From: Homarus americanus
Lineage: Eukaryota > Arthropoda > Malacostraca > Decapoda > Nephropidae
DNA length: 64,000 bases
Assembly (NCBI RefSeq): GCF_018991925.1
Contig: NW_024756914.1
Span: forward strand, 4,811,375 to 4,875,374
Reading direction: 5' to 3'
Shown here: positions 24,388-38,200 of the stretch, in pieces
How the letters are laid out: each line of letters opens with the position of its first letter
Position numbering within the stretch: position 1 is the stretch's first letter
The notes under the pieces: generated by a model
Databases searched by the model: none
What the model saw: the letters and a program-made list of their open reading frames with translations, nothing else
Told to the model about the DNA's origin: nothing
Program-made: the position numbers and the translations under genes

Positions 24388-24865
24388 TGTAGGGGTATCG
24401 AGATATTAATGTTGTCTAGCACTCAGGATGGAAGGAAACTCTAATGTGGTTTTCTTGTATAATATAAGTTATATGATAAACAATCTGGTGCTGGAGGTGT
24501 TGCTTGTTCAGGAAGTTGGGCAGAATGAGAGTTGGTTGGTGAGGAAGCTCAGAGAAGGACAGCTGGTGGGTCGCCATGCTCGCTGGCGGGAGCGAGGGCC
24601 GCCAGGCAGGCGAGGAGGAGCTAAGGCAGCCAGGCAGCGGCGGAGGAGGAGGTGTTGCTTGTTCAAGAAGAATGGTCTGACTGAATCTCAATGGAGAGAC
24701 AGAGCTTATATACCCAGCAGCAGCCGCTATGAGTCATGTTGGGAAAACCCAGAAAGTCGCCGGTGACTGGTTCCGTTGCTAAGATACGGTAACATCTGGT
24801 TGGTTGCTAGGGAAGGCGGCACATTGGAATGCGATACGCAGTTTGTAGGGGAGACGTCCACTACA
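24388..24865 (+). mobile_element. 5' LTR of compact LTR retrotransposon (TRIM-like)
   Basis: Begins TGTAGGGGTATCG and ends GTCCACTACA. The 478-base sequence recurs at 25473-25950 with only about half a dozen differences. Flanking ATAT on the outer sides (24384-24387 and 25951-25954) forms a 4-base target duplication. The LTR is GC-rich in its middle and contains an open 112-codon frame, conserved in both LTRs only because they are duplicates. Confidence 0.85.
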
Positions 24866-25472
24866 ATACTCCCCCTTCCCTCCAGGCGGTGTAGGAGACT
24901 TGTTGTCTGTAGAGTTGCTTAGCACATGTGAGGTAGACCGGGCGGTGCATGCCTCATGTGAGACAACGGCGATGGCGTGATGAGCCGATCGCTGAAATAC
25001 AACTGTCTAGATACACACTATCTGTGGGAGAAGGGAGAAAAAGGGTGTGTGGAGGCGATGAATGTTGTGCTTCCCTCACAGGTACAGGGTCGTCAGATGC
25101 GCCTGCTGGGGTGTGTGTGGGCCTGGGTCAGGAGCAGGGGCTGCGTCAGCAGGAGCGGATTAGGGCTCGTGACAGCAGCTGGGTCCACGACAGCAGCAGG
25201 GTGCAGGACATTAGCAGGGAGTACCTGAGGGAGAAAAGAGGGGGTGTGGAGGCGATGGATGTTGTGTGCTTCCCTCACGGCAGGTACTGAGTCGTCAGAT
25301 GCGCCTGCTGGGGTGTGTGGGCCTGGGTCAGCGTCTGAGGCAGGACGGGTGTGCTGGGGTCGTAGGATGTGGTGCTTGGGGCAGGAAGAGGAGCCGGTGT
25401 CTGCTTGAAGACTGGGAGCGTGATCAGTGTCTCCTCCATCCTGTGTGAGTGCTAATCTCCGGGAGTCACCAT
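24866..25472 (+). mobile_element. Internal region of the compact LTR element
   Basis: About 607 bases, too short for gag or pol, and no retroviral-type protein motif is seen. It contains an internal duplication: a segment around 25030-25110 (GTGTGGAGGCGATG, TCAGATGCGCCTGCTGGGGT) recurs at 25245-25315. No classical primer-binding or polypurine site is obvious. This is a nonautonomous TRIM-like structure or a large internal deletion. Confidence 0.7.
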
Positions 25473-25950
25473 TGTAGGGGTATCGAGATATTAATGTTGT
25501 CTAGCACTCAGGATGGAAGGAAACTCTAATGTGGTTTTCTTGTATAATATAAGTTATATGATAGACAGTCTGGTGCTGGAGGTGTTGCTTGTTCAGGAAG
25601 TTGGGCAGAATGAGAGTTGGTTGGTGAGGAAGCTCAGAGAAGGACAGCTGGTGGGTCGCCATGCTCGCTGGCGGGAGCGAGGGCCGACAGGCAGGCGAGG
25701 AGGAGCTAAGGCAGCCAGGCAGCGGCGGAGGAGGTGGTGTTGCTTGTTCAAGAAGAATGGTCTGACTGAATCTCAATGGAGAGACAGAGCTTATATACCC
25801 AGCAGCAGCCGCTATGAGTCATGTTGGGAAAACCCAGAAAGTCACCGGTGACTGGTTCCGTTGCTAAGATACGGTAACATCTGGTTGGTTGCTAGGGAAG
25901 GCGGCACATTGGAATGCGATACGCAGTTTGTAGGGGAGACGTCCACTACA
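25473..25950 (+). mobile_element. 3' LTR of compact LTR retrotransposon (TRIM-like)
   Basis: Partner of 24388-24865. The few differences (for example CCGCCAGG versus CCGACAGG, GTCGCCGG versus GTCACCGG) imply a fairly recent insertion. The last ten bases match the solo LTR ending at 2356 except at one or two sites. Confidence 0.85.
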
Positions 25951-26280
25951 ATATTCACAACATTGGATGAATGGGTGACTTTTGTCAAACCCACAACATT
26001 GTAGGAGTTTGTTGTCATAAAGCGTAGATTTACTGTAACTAGAGCATATCCTTTAATTCATGTGTGTTAACTACATGAGGAAAATGGCCCAGTTCAGAAT
26101 TTAAATGAATGCACGATGTGACTAGGTTAACCGAATTGAATCAAATTGTGAAAACTACACTAACCTGCCCCGCTGAGTGAGGTATGCAGTGCTACAGTTG
26201 GTCAGGACATGGCGTGATGAATTTACCAGTGTTTTGAGTGACAGTACGTATACTGTAATTAAATGGAAGTAAATGAGATA

Positions 26281-26341
26281 GGGTTAAGGTTAGTGAGGAT
26301 TAGGAATTTCTATTGTTCCTAATCCTAAGTAACCCTAACCC
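26281..26341. repeat. Hairpin-forming inverted repeat
   Basis: GGATTAGGAA (26297-26306) pairs with TTCCTAATCC (26316-26325). Outer text GGGTTAAGGTTA pairs imperfectly with TAACCCTAACCC. Confidence 0.7.
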
Positions 26342-26373
26342 GTTTGGTTTCATTTACACGGAGCACTGTGCAG

Positions 26374-26376
<3 letters not shown>

Positions 26377-26423
<47 letters not shown>
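26377..26423. repeat. (TA)n microsatellite
   Basis: About 23 units, with a second short run at 26490-26509. Confidence 0.95.
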
Positions 26424-26425
<2 letters not shown>

Positions 26426-26999
26426 TGATAAAATCACACGGGAAAAGGGAAACAACGGAGCACCTTAGCTTTCGTCTTTATTCAAGACATATATATATAT
26501 ATATATATTTAATTTTGGCTCGTATGGTGCTTGGAGCGATGATTCCTAATGGTCATATATGGAGCTGACCATACTCAGGAGACCTCACTTTGTCTGCGGC
26601 TTCGTCGGGATCTGGATTCGGACTGCAAGTTTGTCATTCTCTAGATCCCACATGATTCCCAATGCTCGCTCAGCTGGAAGCTTGTCATTTATATATTAGG
26701 TTTGGTTGCAATTTAGCTATTTTAATTTGTTTCAATTACCACAGAATTTGTAGGTAAGGAAAACACTAAAACCAGGTCCTAGACAATTGGATCTGGTATC
26801 ATAAAATTTATAGTAAATTCCAAAATATAAGAAAAAGCTACTAGCATGTAGCTATAGCAAGACTGGTTTGGGACTGGTGGTCAGCACCCCCAGGAAACCA
26901 CGGAGTCGATCATTTGTATTATAAGGATATGAAGACAACATTTAAATCACATCCAGTTTTATTGTAACATATTTAACACAGTTTGTACACTTGACTGAA

Positions 27000-29900
27000 G
27001 CCACAACACTGATACATGACGTGTGTGGAGGTAGCGCTTGGAGCAGCACAGCGCGCGAGCGATGGGACCAGCTGTGATGGGGTCAGCCTAGCCAGCTGGG
27101 TGGTGGGCAGTGGTTGACTCGCTAGAACATGTTGCATGATTACCTCTTGTCATTCGGAACCTAGCTAACCGTGGCATAAAAATGACAAACTAGTGAGTCG
27201 GGATGCAATTGCCTAGCTATGGTTCAAGTTATCCAATGCCCAGACAAGTTAAGCAGTAGATTAAGCTGAGCTCAGAAATATCAGGATTTAGTTAAACGTA
27301 AATCACAATTACAACTAGCACAGATATTGGAGAGGATTTTTGTTTTTCTGTGTGCACCCATCTTAAGATCGCAATGAAGACTTGATGTTATGATTAGAAT
27401 TTTGGTTAACTCGGTTCCGGCACAAGGGGTGCATCACATTACTGATATGTTAAACAGAGGTCACTAGGATAATCTTGGATGAACACTGAATTAAGTAGAA
27501 GTAAATTGTAGGCTAGAATAGTTTTTGGAACCTGATTTTGGCTGTGTTTTAAGGACTAACTTTCGGAAGGTTGGAAGAGAATTGTTGTCACATCAGTCAA
27601 CACCCGTATTACACAACACGTTCAGTGCATCCTCAACATACATTACGGGTATTTCACAATGGTAGGATGAGGCATTGTATTCCTCAATTGCTTATTTCTA
27701 TTAACCAGAATTTTCTACCATCCTACTCCAACTAGGCCTCATGATTGTCCCTTGTCGGTTATTGTCTGAGTGCCCTTTTTATAATATGTCAGTGTTTGAC
27801 TAAATATTAGCCAAGTGAAGAATGGACATGAGATGTAAATACAATATACCCGGTAACTAACTCCGGTTCTTGGACACACTCAGACCTACCCTGCTCGGGA
27901 AACAGCTGTTGATAGACCCAGTTTAAGGTTAGACCTACAAAGTGATCCTTCTACCTGTATTTTGTTATTGTCATTAACCCAACTATTGGGGTCAAGAAGA
28001 TGTATGCTGGTTGAATGCTTGTGACAGGGAAACAGAATTGGCACAAACTAATACAGTACACAAATAACAACTCACAGCACAATGAGGAAAACATTCTAAT
28101 TCATTTTAGCACAAACTACCATGCTGACAAACTAAGTGATTTATGTGGTATCTGACATATCATGACATAATAAGCTTAGCCCCCAATTTTGTTTTTCATA
28201 ATTGACCTACCCAGTTAACATCTAAGCCATCGAAAATATTTCAAGAACAAATTATAAATTGATTTTATTAGTACAGTACTGCATATTGGTCAACAGCACT
28301 GATCAAATGAACAAACAGTTTAGGTTTTTATACTTTATATGCTAAATTCTCACTTTCACAGTAGGGAAAGAAGTGTTATTGGCCATCCTTTTCACTGACT
28401 ACGCCATTGTTTCCTAACTGACAATGAACACGAAACTCTGACAAGCCTCTATCCCTGTGAGTTTAATTCTCTAATATATATTGTAAGCGTATGTTCCACA
28501 GGACTTCAATGTCAGACGGTCTTCTGTAGTAGTGAAGGACATGATCAGTGAATTTACTTAACATGAACTCTGGACATCTATCTGCAGATCTTATGTGTCA
28601 AGCTTGTTCATCTCACCTGGGGTGTCATTGTAGATTTTGTTGAAATCAAGAACAAAAACCATAGCTATTATTTCAGGTCCACTTTTTCAACTTATTCATA
28701 ACCTGAGACATTTTTGTAAATTGAAAACACCCAAAATTAGAACATAGTCACAAACTGAAAATATTCTTTGCCTTCGACAGCTCGAAGTCTTTCACACTAT
28801 TTAGTTCTAAAACATATGTTGATGCTTAAAATACGTACACGTCCAATGAACAATGCAGGGCTAAAGAATCTGTATCAGCACAGTGGAATACTATCAGTGT
28901 TTGTCTTTGTTTTGTTGAGTTCTTGCCCAACCGACAGAAAAACCATTCGGCGTGGTTTGGAAGAAATATGTCCCGGGTGAAGTGGTTTCTAATATCGTTG
29001 TATAAACATACAGCGTTCAGAATTCTTTTAAATATATTTCTAAATTTATGAATGGAATTCGAATGTTATTGAAACAATAACATTGAATATAGTAGTTGAT
29101 TGTACAGTAATATTGGGAAGATTTAATTTGTCGAAATAAAAAAAAAATACAGTACAGTATATCTGTGACACTAGGACATCCATATAGGTTCTAGAGAATT
29201 ATTCTCTTTTTCTTTTTTTAAGAAACATCAAGACTTAAGTTTTGAAGTCCCATCAAACCTCACATAAAGGTGGTCACAGCTGTTTTCTCTTCCACAGTAA
29301 AGCATTTACTCTTTTGTGGTGGTTGTAGCTCCACATAAATACTAGACTAGCACCAAAACCATGGAAGAATCAACCAATCAGTGGTTGCTTTCTCATTTAA
29401 TTGGATAACCTTAGCTGCCTGAACCAGACCATTGATTGGTTAATCCTTGACTGAAATAACAAGATCACCTTTTTTACACAATTAAGAAATTAATTGAATT
29501 ATCTTACAAATGTACTGCACGTACCATTAGTATTTAATTAAAGATTTATAATCAGAAGAAAAAAAAAGAAAACTAATACTTCACACTTTTTTACCTACTG
29601 TAGAATATAAGGTGGGTGGTGAATGCAGCACAAAACATTAACCTGTACCTGTACAGTATAAGTACCATCAAGAAAATTCAAAATCAGAGTTAAAATAAAA
29701 TACAAAATACAATTTTAAAGAAAAACTGTAGTAATTTTTTTCCCATTAAACCGAACACAAAAATATTATCCTAGTAGAGTTCTGTAACATGTTCCTGATG
29801 TGGTGAGGTAAAACATGTTAAAAATTTCAAGCATCTATCAACACCATATGCCTTCAGCCATTTGAGCAACCATTACTTGGTTGTTGGCAAAGGAATGTAT

Positions 29901-32700
29901 AATACTATGAATAAGATACATAAGGCACATCTTCCAATAGCCTGTAGCAGCAAGTTGACACTCCACCTCTGTCATAATTTAGTACTATACTGTACAGTAC
30001 TGTTAGTATATATACCCTGTACTACAGTACTTTCCCTTCTTTCAAACCAAGTTTATTTTTAACATTCAAATAAAAAAAATCCTCTTTGGGTGAATGTTCT
30101 CAATACCGTTCTTATGTAATTGCTGTAAATACTCTGGAACTGAGGCATTAATTGGCAATGGTACACATATGAGCACAGAAGAAAATATACAAGGAAGACA
30201 AAATATTCATTCTTTCTTAATATTCCTCTTTGGAAGTCTGGCACGAACAACAAGGTTAAGCTAATGGGGAAGTTCACTTAGGCAGATGTAGAATTTTACC
30301 TATTGACTAAGCTTCATCCATTGTTGACACACTTAACACCTACTATAATCTGTAGAATTTCACTATTTATTTTTCTGTTTCATAGAATGTAATTTGCTGA
30401 TTGAGGGGAGGTAATTCTCTTAACCAGCAACCAATCAACTGTATGTGGAGATCATTCGGTATGCTGGTTGTCCCTATCCATGTTTCTCTTAACTTAAACT
30501 CAACACAATATTAGGCCTTTTAAAAACAAAAATTATAAATCCTTACACAACACAACAATATGAAGATAAGCAAAATTAAATTTTTTCTGGAATGCAATAT
30601 TTATTCGGCTCTTCCCTCGCCGACACTGTCTGTCACTTTACTAACTTAACACTGTCCTCGATGATATGTGATGATGTGATGACAGTGAATATGATGAAAA
30701 TGGCCATGAGTGTATGATCAGTTGACTAATATATACAATTGTCTAGTTCATAACAGAAAAATAAAATTATGTACATCTATTTGTATTACAAAACTTCACC
30801 TACAATGTTGAAGAAATGTGACAAAAGGAAAACAAAAAAATTAAGGAAACAGTCTTGTAAAAATAAACATTTGAGCCTAAGTGATTACTGCAATAATACT
30901 GATGCACTTGTATATGTTGAGCCAGATTTTTTTTTTTCTGTTCATCTATATTTTCCACGTTAATACACTCCTACTTTTCCCTAGTCGTCGTTGATTAATT
31001 ATCACTCGTTTAGACTCCTCATCTCACAAGTAACGCATCACGTCAGAGTACAGTACTTTTTTCCCTCCAGTTTTTTTTTTTTTTTTTTTTTAAATCAAGG
31101 AAGACCGTATCCTCACTAAGAAATAAACAAGCTGCTCCTGAAACGTCCTGTTTTCTACAATTCCTCATGATCAGAGAGGCTTTAAGTATATGAGGACAGC
31201 TGGGGTAAGACTTTCACTCCTGCCATCTGCTGCTCCTCGACACACGAGTTAGCGGGCATTTAATAACTCCATGAAGTTGTGATGTGTTTTTAGACCTGTT
31301 CTATGTCATGGCATCACAATTCTATGTTATAAAAGAGGAAGAAAGGTGGAAAATGATAAGAGAAATATGGAAAAGGATGAAGTAAACAAAACTGACTACA
31401 TTATTTTCAGTGTTAGATAAATATGGGGATGGTTGCTGCGAACCGCAATCCTCCAATTGGAAATAAAAACCTGATTGGGAACTGGAGGATGAAAGATGAA
31501 AGCATGGTTTGAAGGACATTCATTTCCCAGGTGATATAAACATAGCAGCACTAACATCATGCACTGCCTGGCACTGGTCCTCTGCTCCAAAACATTGATT
31601 AATATCAACACAAAATTAACAATGTCTTAAAAAATGCTTAGCTGCATTATTAATGTAAATAATTCAGACGAAACTTAAGAATTTGGCATCAAGTAGGCTA
31701 AATGCAGAATTTGTTTTACAAATCTGAGGGAGTTGGGGAGAATATTCACTTTAAAATATTTTTGTATTTTAACTGTTAATTGAACAACTCGGCCAGTATG
31801 ACTAATATAGTACTGGAAAACGTCTTTATGTTCACTTTTCTGTCATGAAGTATCTTGTGGACTTTCAGACAACAGCATGAGGTTATTCACCTGTCTGCAG
31901 GTAGTGACCAGACATCAGGGTGAGTAATACTAGACATCATAAAATTGTCACTGAACGTTGAGAAACTAGGGGCCATTTATGGGACACGCAGGAAACATAC
32001 GAGAGTTTAATATGAGCAGAGCGTCAGTTATATACTGTACAATTCTTTAAGATAAAGAGAATTTTATAAGTCCTTTAATATGATAGTACACAAGTTAACA
32101 TGCATAGCGAAGGAGCGGTATATAAGATCGAGACAGGACTGTACGTAAATATTATACGAGTGAGGGATTGGGAGGGAGATGGGGATGAATACTAATGAGG
32201 GAGGGGGATAGGGATGAATACTAGTGAGGGAGGGTGGAGATATGAATGAATACTAATGAGAGGGGGAGATAGGCATGAACATTGGTGAGGGAGGAAAGGG
32301 GGAAGATAGGCATGAATACTAATGTCTAAACACCCATATGAACATACACACAATAATAAGTTCAGACAGACTCAAGACGGTACCATTGGTGTCCTGTGTT
32401 ACCATAACCGATGAATACTATATTATCAAACCGGTTAAATAAGCTCGGTGGAAGAACTGGAAATCTTTACTGACTAGAAATAGGCCTACAAGAGAGAGAG
32501 AGAAGTCACCACAGTTCTTTTTATTGAAATTCTTGCTGTTTAATTTAGAGAGAAGAGGCAGATGAATGTTGGATTTTGTAGAGAAGAGGCAACTGGAGGA
32601 GGAGCAAGGAGATCATTGGCAAAGTGAATGAAGTGGGTGGATTCATCATTAGGTTGTTGGTCAGATTAGGTCGTAGTTTTACAAGGGATACCATTTTGGG
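27000..32700. other. AT-rich unique region, possible distal 3' UTR
   Basis: Almost free of recognised transposons, unlike its surroundings, and without a coding frame longer than about 80 codons. It could contain the long 3' UTR of the minus-strand gene ending at 35001. Minus-strand AATAAA signals read as TTTATT at 26958-26963 and 32519-32524. Nothing decides between UTR and intergenic DNA. Confidence 0.25.
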
Positions 32701-32754
32701 GTTGTAGGAACATGGTCACCTGGTTTTGGTGGTGAGATGATGATGTTTGTGGTA

Positions 32755-33277
32755 CAGTAAGTCTGCGCTTAACGTCGTTACGCTACAGTACGTCGCTAAA
32801 ATTTAGAGACCAAAAATTTGTTTAACGTCCCGGTGATCCGATACTATACTATACTGTATAGTTTTCGTCGTCACAGACTACATTTTACTGTGCATCACCC
32901 TCTCTCGTCTGGCCGCGCTATGCTCTTGGCTTGGCGCAGTCTCAGTGAATCACCACCCTCCTCCTCTCCCACCCTCCTCCTCCTCTCCCGCCATACTCCT
33001 CCTCTGCTTCACAACTCACCACACACTCGCTCTACCACCTCTGCCCATCGGTGAGTACCAATGCAATTTTAGTAGTTTTATATGTATGCACTATTTTCTA
33101 TAGAAATGGCAATGATTTTCTGTATATGTAATGTGTTTCATGGGGCAAAGGGAGGATCAAGAACGTAACTCCCGTATTTTATGTATTTCTTATGGGGAAA
33201 ATTGATCCGCTTAACGTTGTTTCGTATAACATTGCGTTTTTAGGAACGTAACCTCGACGTTAAGTGAGGACTTACTG
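32755..33277 (+). mobile_element. Tigger-like MITE, 523 bases
   Basis: Ends CAGTAAGTCTGCGCTTAACG and CGTTAAGTGAGGACTTACTG are inverted repeats, with TA on both sides. The interior has TTTAACGTCCC and GTTGTTTCG-type subterminal matches. No transposase is present. This is a different family from those at 12816 and 14264. Confidence 0.8.
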
Positions 33278-34339
33278 TACTGTGGAGGAGGTGGTTGTGG
33301 GGTAGTGAAGAATGTGTGGTTGTGGTGGAGTGGTTTGGTGTAGAGAGATGGTTGTGAGAGGGAAGTGTAGGAGTGGCTGGGGGTGGTGAAGTGGCGGGGT
33401 TGGTGAAGTGGCTGGAATAGCGAGGAGGAGGTCAAGATAGTGGGGATGTGATTGTGGTAGAGGAGAGGGTTTTGAATAAAAGATGGTGGAGTCAAGGCAA
33501 ACAAGAAGAGAGAGTCACCTCAAAACCGACACCAGAACATACACAGAGAACAGACATGAGAACAGTATATGGAGTTACGCATTGAAGTATCACTCACTGA
33601 AGTTCTTTTTTCTTTCTTTGTATTACAGTTTGTACATTTATACAATTATTTGGTCACCATTGAACTATTGTTTTCTTGATTTTCACTGAACGTTTTTTTT
33701 TTTGTAACATACTGTATTGAGGTTCCTAACGTTCAAGAAATGCATTAGAAGAGCAGGAATCGGAGAGGAATGTATTTGACTAAAATTAAATTACGAGTCT
33801 CAAAGAGTTGGGAATCATACCTTTGAGTTTTACATCCAGTGAGAATCAAATGAGATGACCTTGAAGCATGAGATCTGAAGTTCATGAAGATTCAAATTGA
33901 CTAGACTCCATTGACAATCATTGATTCTTTGAAGATAAGCCTCAGAATGGCCCAAGTCCTTCAAGTGAATAATGAGCTCTGGGAATGATGGATTTTGAAG
34001 CTGGCTGAGGGACAAGAGAGTTTGGAGATTAGTTGAAGATTCTTAAAGGATTTTTTCCCAGGTTGTGGATCGTATATGAATATCTTCGCTATCTGTCTGG
34101 GTATTCAAAGCCAGCAATTTCAGTGATGCAGGTAAAAATTTTCAGGAACAAGCGAGTCTTACTCTCTCTCACTCAAGAGTAATCCTGACGCAGTTGATAT
34201 CATTGGAGACATTACTGCCAGAAGGTGGACCTCATTAATAATTTGTTGTGTCAGGTTGTGGATCATACTGGGCACTTTTCATCTCAGTGTATGGATCCTC
34301 AGGGACTTGATTAGGTTCAATGTGGCTCCTATAAGGAAC

Positions 34340-34650
34340 TAATTTGTGCCTGGCCATAGGTCCTTCGAGAAAAGTCACTGCCAGACCATGGATCCTTGGA
34401 GACTAGTCACTGCTTGGCTATGGATCCTTGGACACTAGTCACTACCCAGCCATGGATCCTTGGACACTAGTCACTACCCAGCCATGGATCCTTGGAGACT
34501 TGTCACTGCCTGGTCATAGGTCCTTGGAGAGCAGTCACTACCTGGCCATGGTTCCTTGGAGATTAGTCACTGTCAGGCCATGGGTCCTTGGAGACTAGTC
34601 ACTGCCAGGTCATGGATTCTTGGAGACTAGTCACTGCCAGGATGTGGATC
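34340..34650. repeat. Minisatellite, unit about 30 bases
   Basis: About nine imperfect copies of a unit containing GCCATGGATCCTTGGA and ACTAGTCACTGCC. It lies just beyond the 3' end of the CSGALNACT coding region. Confidence 0.85.
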
Positions 34651-35000
34651 GCACTGGATTAAACTGTCCTGAAGTATCGAACGCGTCGGTTAAGGAGGAG
34701 CAAGACAGCCTGGGTCAGGTTGGTGAGGAGTGAGACTGCCAATAGCAGCCCCAAGTAAGGGACCAGCCAGAAGTAGTAGAATCTGAAACATGAACCTTTA
34801 GTTTTTGCCAGTGTCCTTAACTTGTGTTATTACAGCAAAAATTTATCAAAATGACCAGTGGCTCATACAACAAGGACCAGGATGACTTATGGTATTATAA
34901 AAAAGATCGGAAAAACTAAGGACCAAGTTCACAAAGGGACCCCAAGAACCAACATGCCTACTGACTGATATGAGAAATTCAGTACAGTACAAACATTGAC

Positions 35001-35240
35001 TTATGGTATTTGATCTGGGCTTAGGTGATGCGGGAGGCCCTGGAGTACCCACCTCTTGCTGAGGACACCCTCCAGATCAGTGCCCTGGTGCAGCTTGAGG
35101 AGGCTGAGGCCCAGTTGGAGCTGTGAGCCCTCCGTCACTGCCTTGGATTTGAGACATGCCACGTACGAACTGCTACCGGTGTCCATGCAGTCCTTGTGGT
35201 GGTACAGGTGAAAGAGGCTTGGGTCCGGCGCCCGGATCAC
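35001..35240 (-). CDS. CSGALNACT: CSGALNACT terminal coding exon 7
   Basis: Starts VIRAPDPSLFHLYHHKDC, with the conserved histidine and cysteine of the family, then YVACLKSKAVTEGSQLQLGL, and stops TAA at 35003-35001. Acceptor TTTTACAG at 35241. The last 20 residues are not conserved. Confidence 0.92.
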   Translation of the reverse strand: MIRAPDPSLFHLYHHKDCMDTGSSSYVACLKSKAVTEGSQLQLGLSLLKLHQGTDLEGVLSKRWVLQGLPHHLSPDQIP

Positions 35241-38200
35241 CTGTAAAAGGGGATAAAGAGGGTGAGTGGGTGGAGTGGTGGTACAGGTGACAGTCTTTGT
35301 GGTAGTGGTGGTACAAGTGACAGTTTTTGTGGTGGTGGTGGTACAGGTGGAGTCTGGTGGAACAGCTGAAATATTTGTATCTATACACGACAGTTTACAG
35401 ACTTAGATCAAGAACTTCACATCATGCCACTTTTACCTGAACATTGTTGGCCTGTATGCAATGGTGCTGGGAATGAGAGAGAGAAAGGTTCACCAATATT
35501 AAGACTTTTACTTACAATAACATCACAGTCATTCTACCATATCCATCCATTGCTCCCTCGCTTGACCATATCTCATTTACATCACATCACCCATTACCTT
35601 AATATTGGTGAGCTTGAGGAACTGCTGGTAGAGGGCCACGTCTTCACCGCCCCACGTGCGTATGTCTGGGAAGCCGCCCGAGACATGGTAGTCATCGCGG
35701 AACATACACGCCATCCCAAAACCGAATGTCCTCCAGAACCCAGACTGTTCATCCACTGCCAGCTGCTCATTCACCGGCGGCACTTTCTTGTCGAACAGTG
35801 GGTACACCAGCTTAGGGTTGTACAGTGAGAACACCACTGGGTAGTACACCTGTGTGATGGGGAGGAGGGTCAGTATGCACACCAGCAGGAAGTACTTCAG
35901 TGTCTATGTAAGGGAGGGGGGGGGGGCATGTGTACCACGCAAAAAGTACTTAAATGTAGTGAGGAAAGGAAAGTTGTTACGTACACCGGCTTAAGAGTTG
36001 TAGAGCGAGAACCTCATATCTTAGTGGTTTGTTTCAGTGACACCAGTTAAAACATAAATACAGTAAGCTTAAATGTATAGTATTGATATCGATTTGGGGA
36101 CTTGTATCACAGAGTTCAAATTACATTTTCACTTCTGTTCTGTCTCTCGTTACTGTACTACTAAATTTTCCTACTATCTTATTTCTTATAACATGTTGTG
36201 TCTTTACACTCCATAAATTGTCATTATCATATTTTTTTCAATTTGATTAGTTCCTGCTCTAAAAAATTAATAGATTTCATGGTTTTTTGTTTAAATTAGT
36301 ATCCAGAGCTTCACATCCAAGAGCAAGATTACAGTGATATTGAAGTTGATTTTTGACAATAACTCATTATTAACTTGATAATGACAATAGTGTATCAGAA
36401 GACTGAAAGTAATGATGATTTATAAACTCACAAATGGGAGACAAGTTAAATGATAATTGGGGATAAATGAATGTGTAGTTGTGTAACGTCCAAGCCAGAT
36501 CGTGTCTGGGTAAAACGTGTATTTTCTCGACTCGCCTGATGACCCTTTTTGGTGTTGCTCCTGCAACGGCTAAAGAAATCAGAATGCATGAGGACATCGA
36601 CGTCACAGAAGAAGAGGAGCTCCCCCATGTACTTGGAGTCCTTTTGCTGCGCCCCAATGTGGAGTCCGCGCCCTCTGGAGAAGTTCCTCTCCTCCAGGGG
36701 AATGAAGGACCACTTGAAGTTGGGGAGGGAGGAGAGGCGGCTGCTGGTGACTTCACGAGCCTCATCAAGGAAGTCGTCGGAGAAGTAAACGACGGTAAGG
36801 GAGAGGTTGTGATCGTAAGGGAGGACGTTCTTCACCAGGTGGTCTAGGAAGGTCGCATACTTGGCTACACGTCCCTTCAGCGTCACCACCATGTTCACCA
36901 CCTGTGGGAGAAGAGTGAGATACACTTTCACAACTTGTGATGCAACAGAAAGTCACTCACTATCTTTGGCGTGAGAGAAAGAGAGACTTTATCACCTACT
37001 AAGGGATGAGAGAGTTTTTCAATAAATTCTTGAATAATAATCGTTTTTCGCAACTTATTATCCACTCTCATACCGAAACACTGATGTTTCCGGAGAAACT
37101 TTTACACTTTTCTGTAAAATAGTTGATTGGGTCACTTTACATTCACACTACGAGAATAAAAGTAATTTCAGTACAGGATGAACATTTCATAATTGTGTTT
37201 TTAATTCAAAGACGCCGTACCGATGTATCTGTAATCCCTCTTATATTCCCTGGTGTTGTATACTGTAGAGACAAAGACTAGTTTACATAGAAATGTTGTA
37301 CTCTTGATGCAGAAATTTATAAACAATCTGAGCGTTGAACTATTAAACTATCAACTAAATTACCCGTGAACTTTGAAATTATGTGTAATCCAATAATTAA
37401 GTATAAGGTCCCGTCTATTCAGTACTGATCAGTGGAGGAGGACCCCTTCAATATGCAGCAAAATCTTTTTCTTGGATTCAGAGAAACGGGATTCTCTCTG
37501 ATGATGAGAAGCCCAATGAACCGTTGTGCTTGTAAATGTGTGTAGAGAGAGAGATGTTTAATATTTCCCGTGGGTCTATGAGGTAACATCATTATCACAC
37601 AGTAAACAAGAATAGCCAATACTCAGCCCAGAGGAGAGAACACAAGGTCAAGCTGTTTGTGTTATGATGGGATATAAACTATCTGCTAGCGACGAATACA
37701 AGGACGTTTGGTACACTACATAACACACACACAAAAGCTGAAAATGAGTCAAATAATTCTCAACCACTACAAACTAATTTCACAGTTTTAACAAATTTTC
37801 AACAAACTCTCAACCAACGCTAACTAATTTACACAACAAATTTGACTAGTTCTCAAAAACTTTCAGCCAATGCTAACTCATTTCTCAACAAACTTAACTA
37901 ATTTCAACTCATCAACATACTCAAGTCTTAACTATTGCTAACTAATTTCACAACAAACTTAACTAATTCTCAATACGCTCACTCAAATCTCAACTAATGA
38001 TAACTAATAATTTCACAACAAACTCAACTAATCCTCACCGTCTTCTGGTCGACTGTGATGGAGCGGAGGACCTTGGTAGCTTCCAGTTTTTGGAAGAGAG
38101 TGACTCGGCTAGTGACGTCAGAAGCTTCGTCCTTGTATATTAAGTCATACTCGACGCCGTCAGGTAGCCACCGGTACCTGGAAGTGGATAAGTGGTGTGG

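Noticed and set aside
24428..25851. 112-codon frame present twice
   Set aside because: The repetition comes from the two LTRs, so it is not independent conservation; the sequence is arginine-rich from GC-rich LTR text.
36541..36547. GT donor just before the GC donor of CSGALNACT exon 5
   Set aside because: AAAAAGG followed by GTCATC is a poor donor and shifts the reading frame at the next exon.
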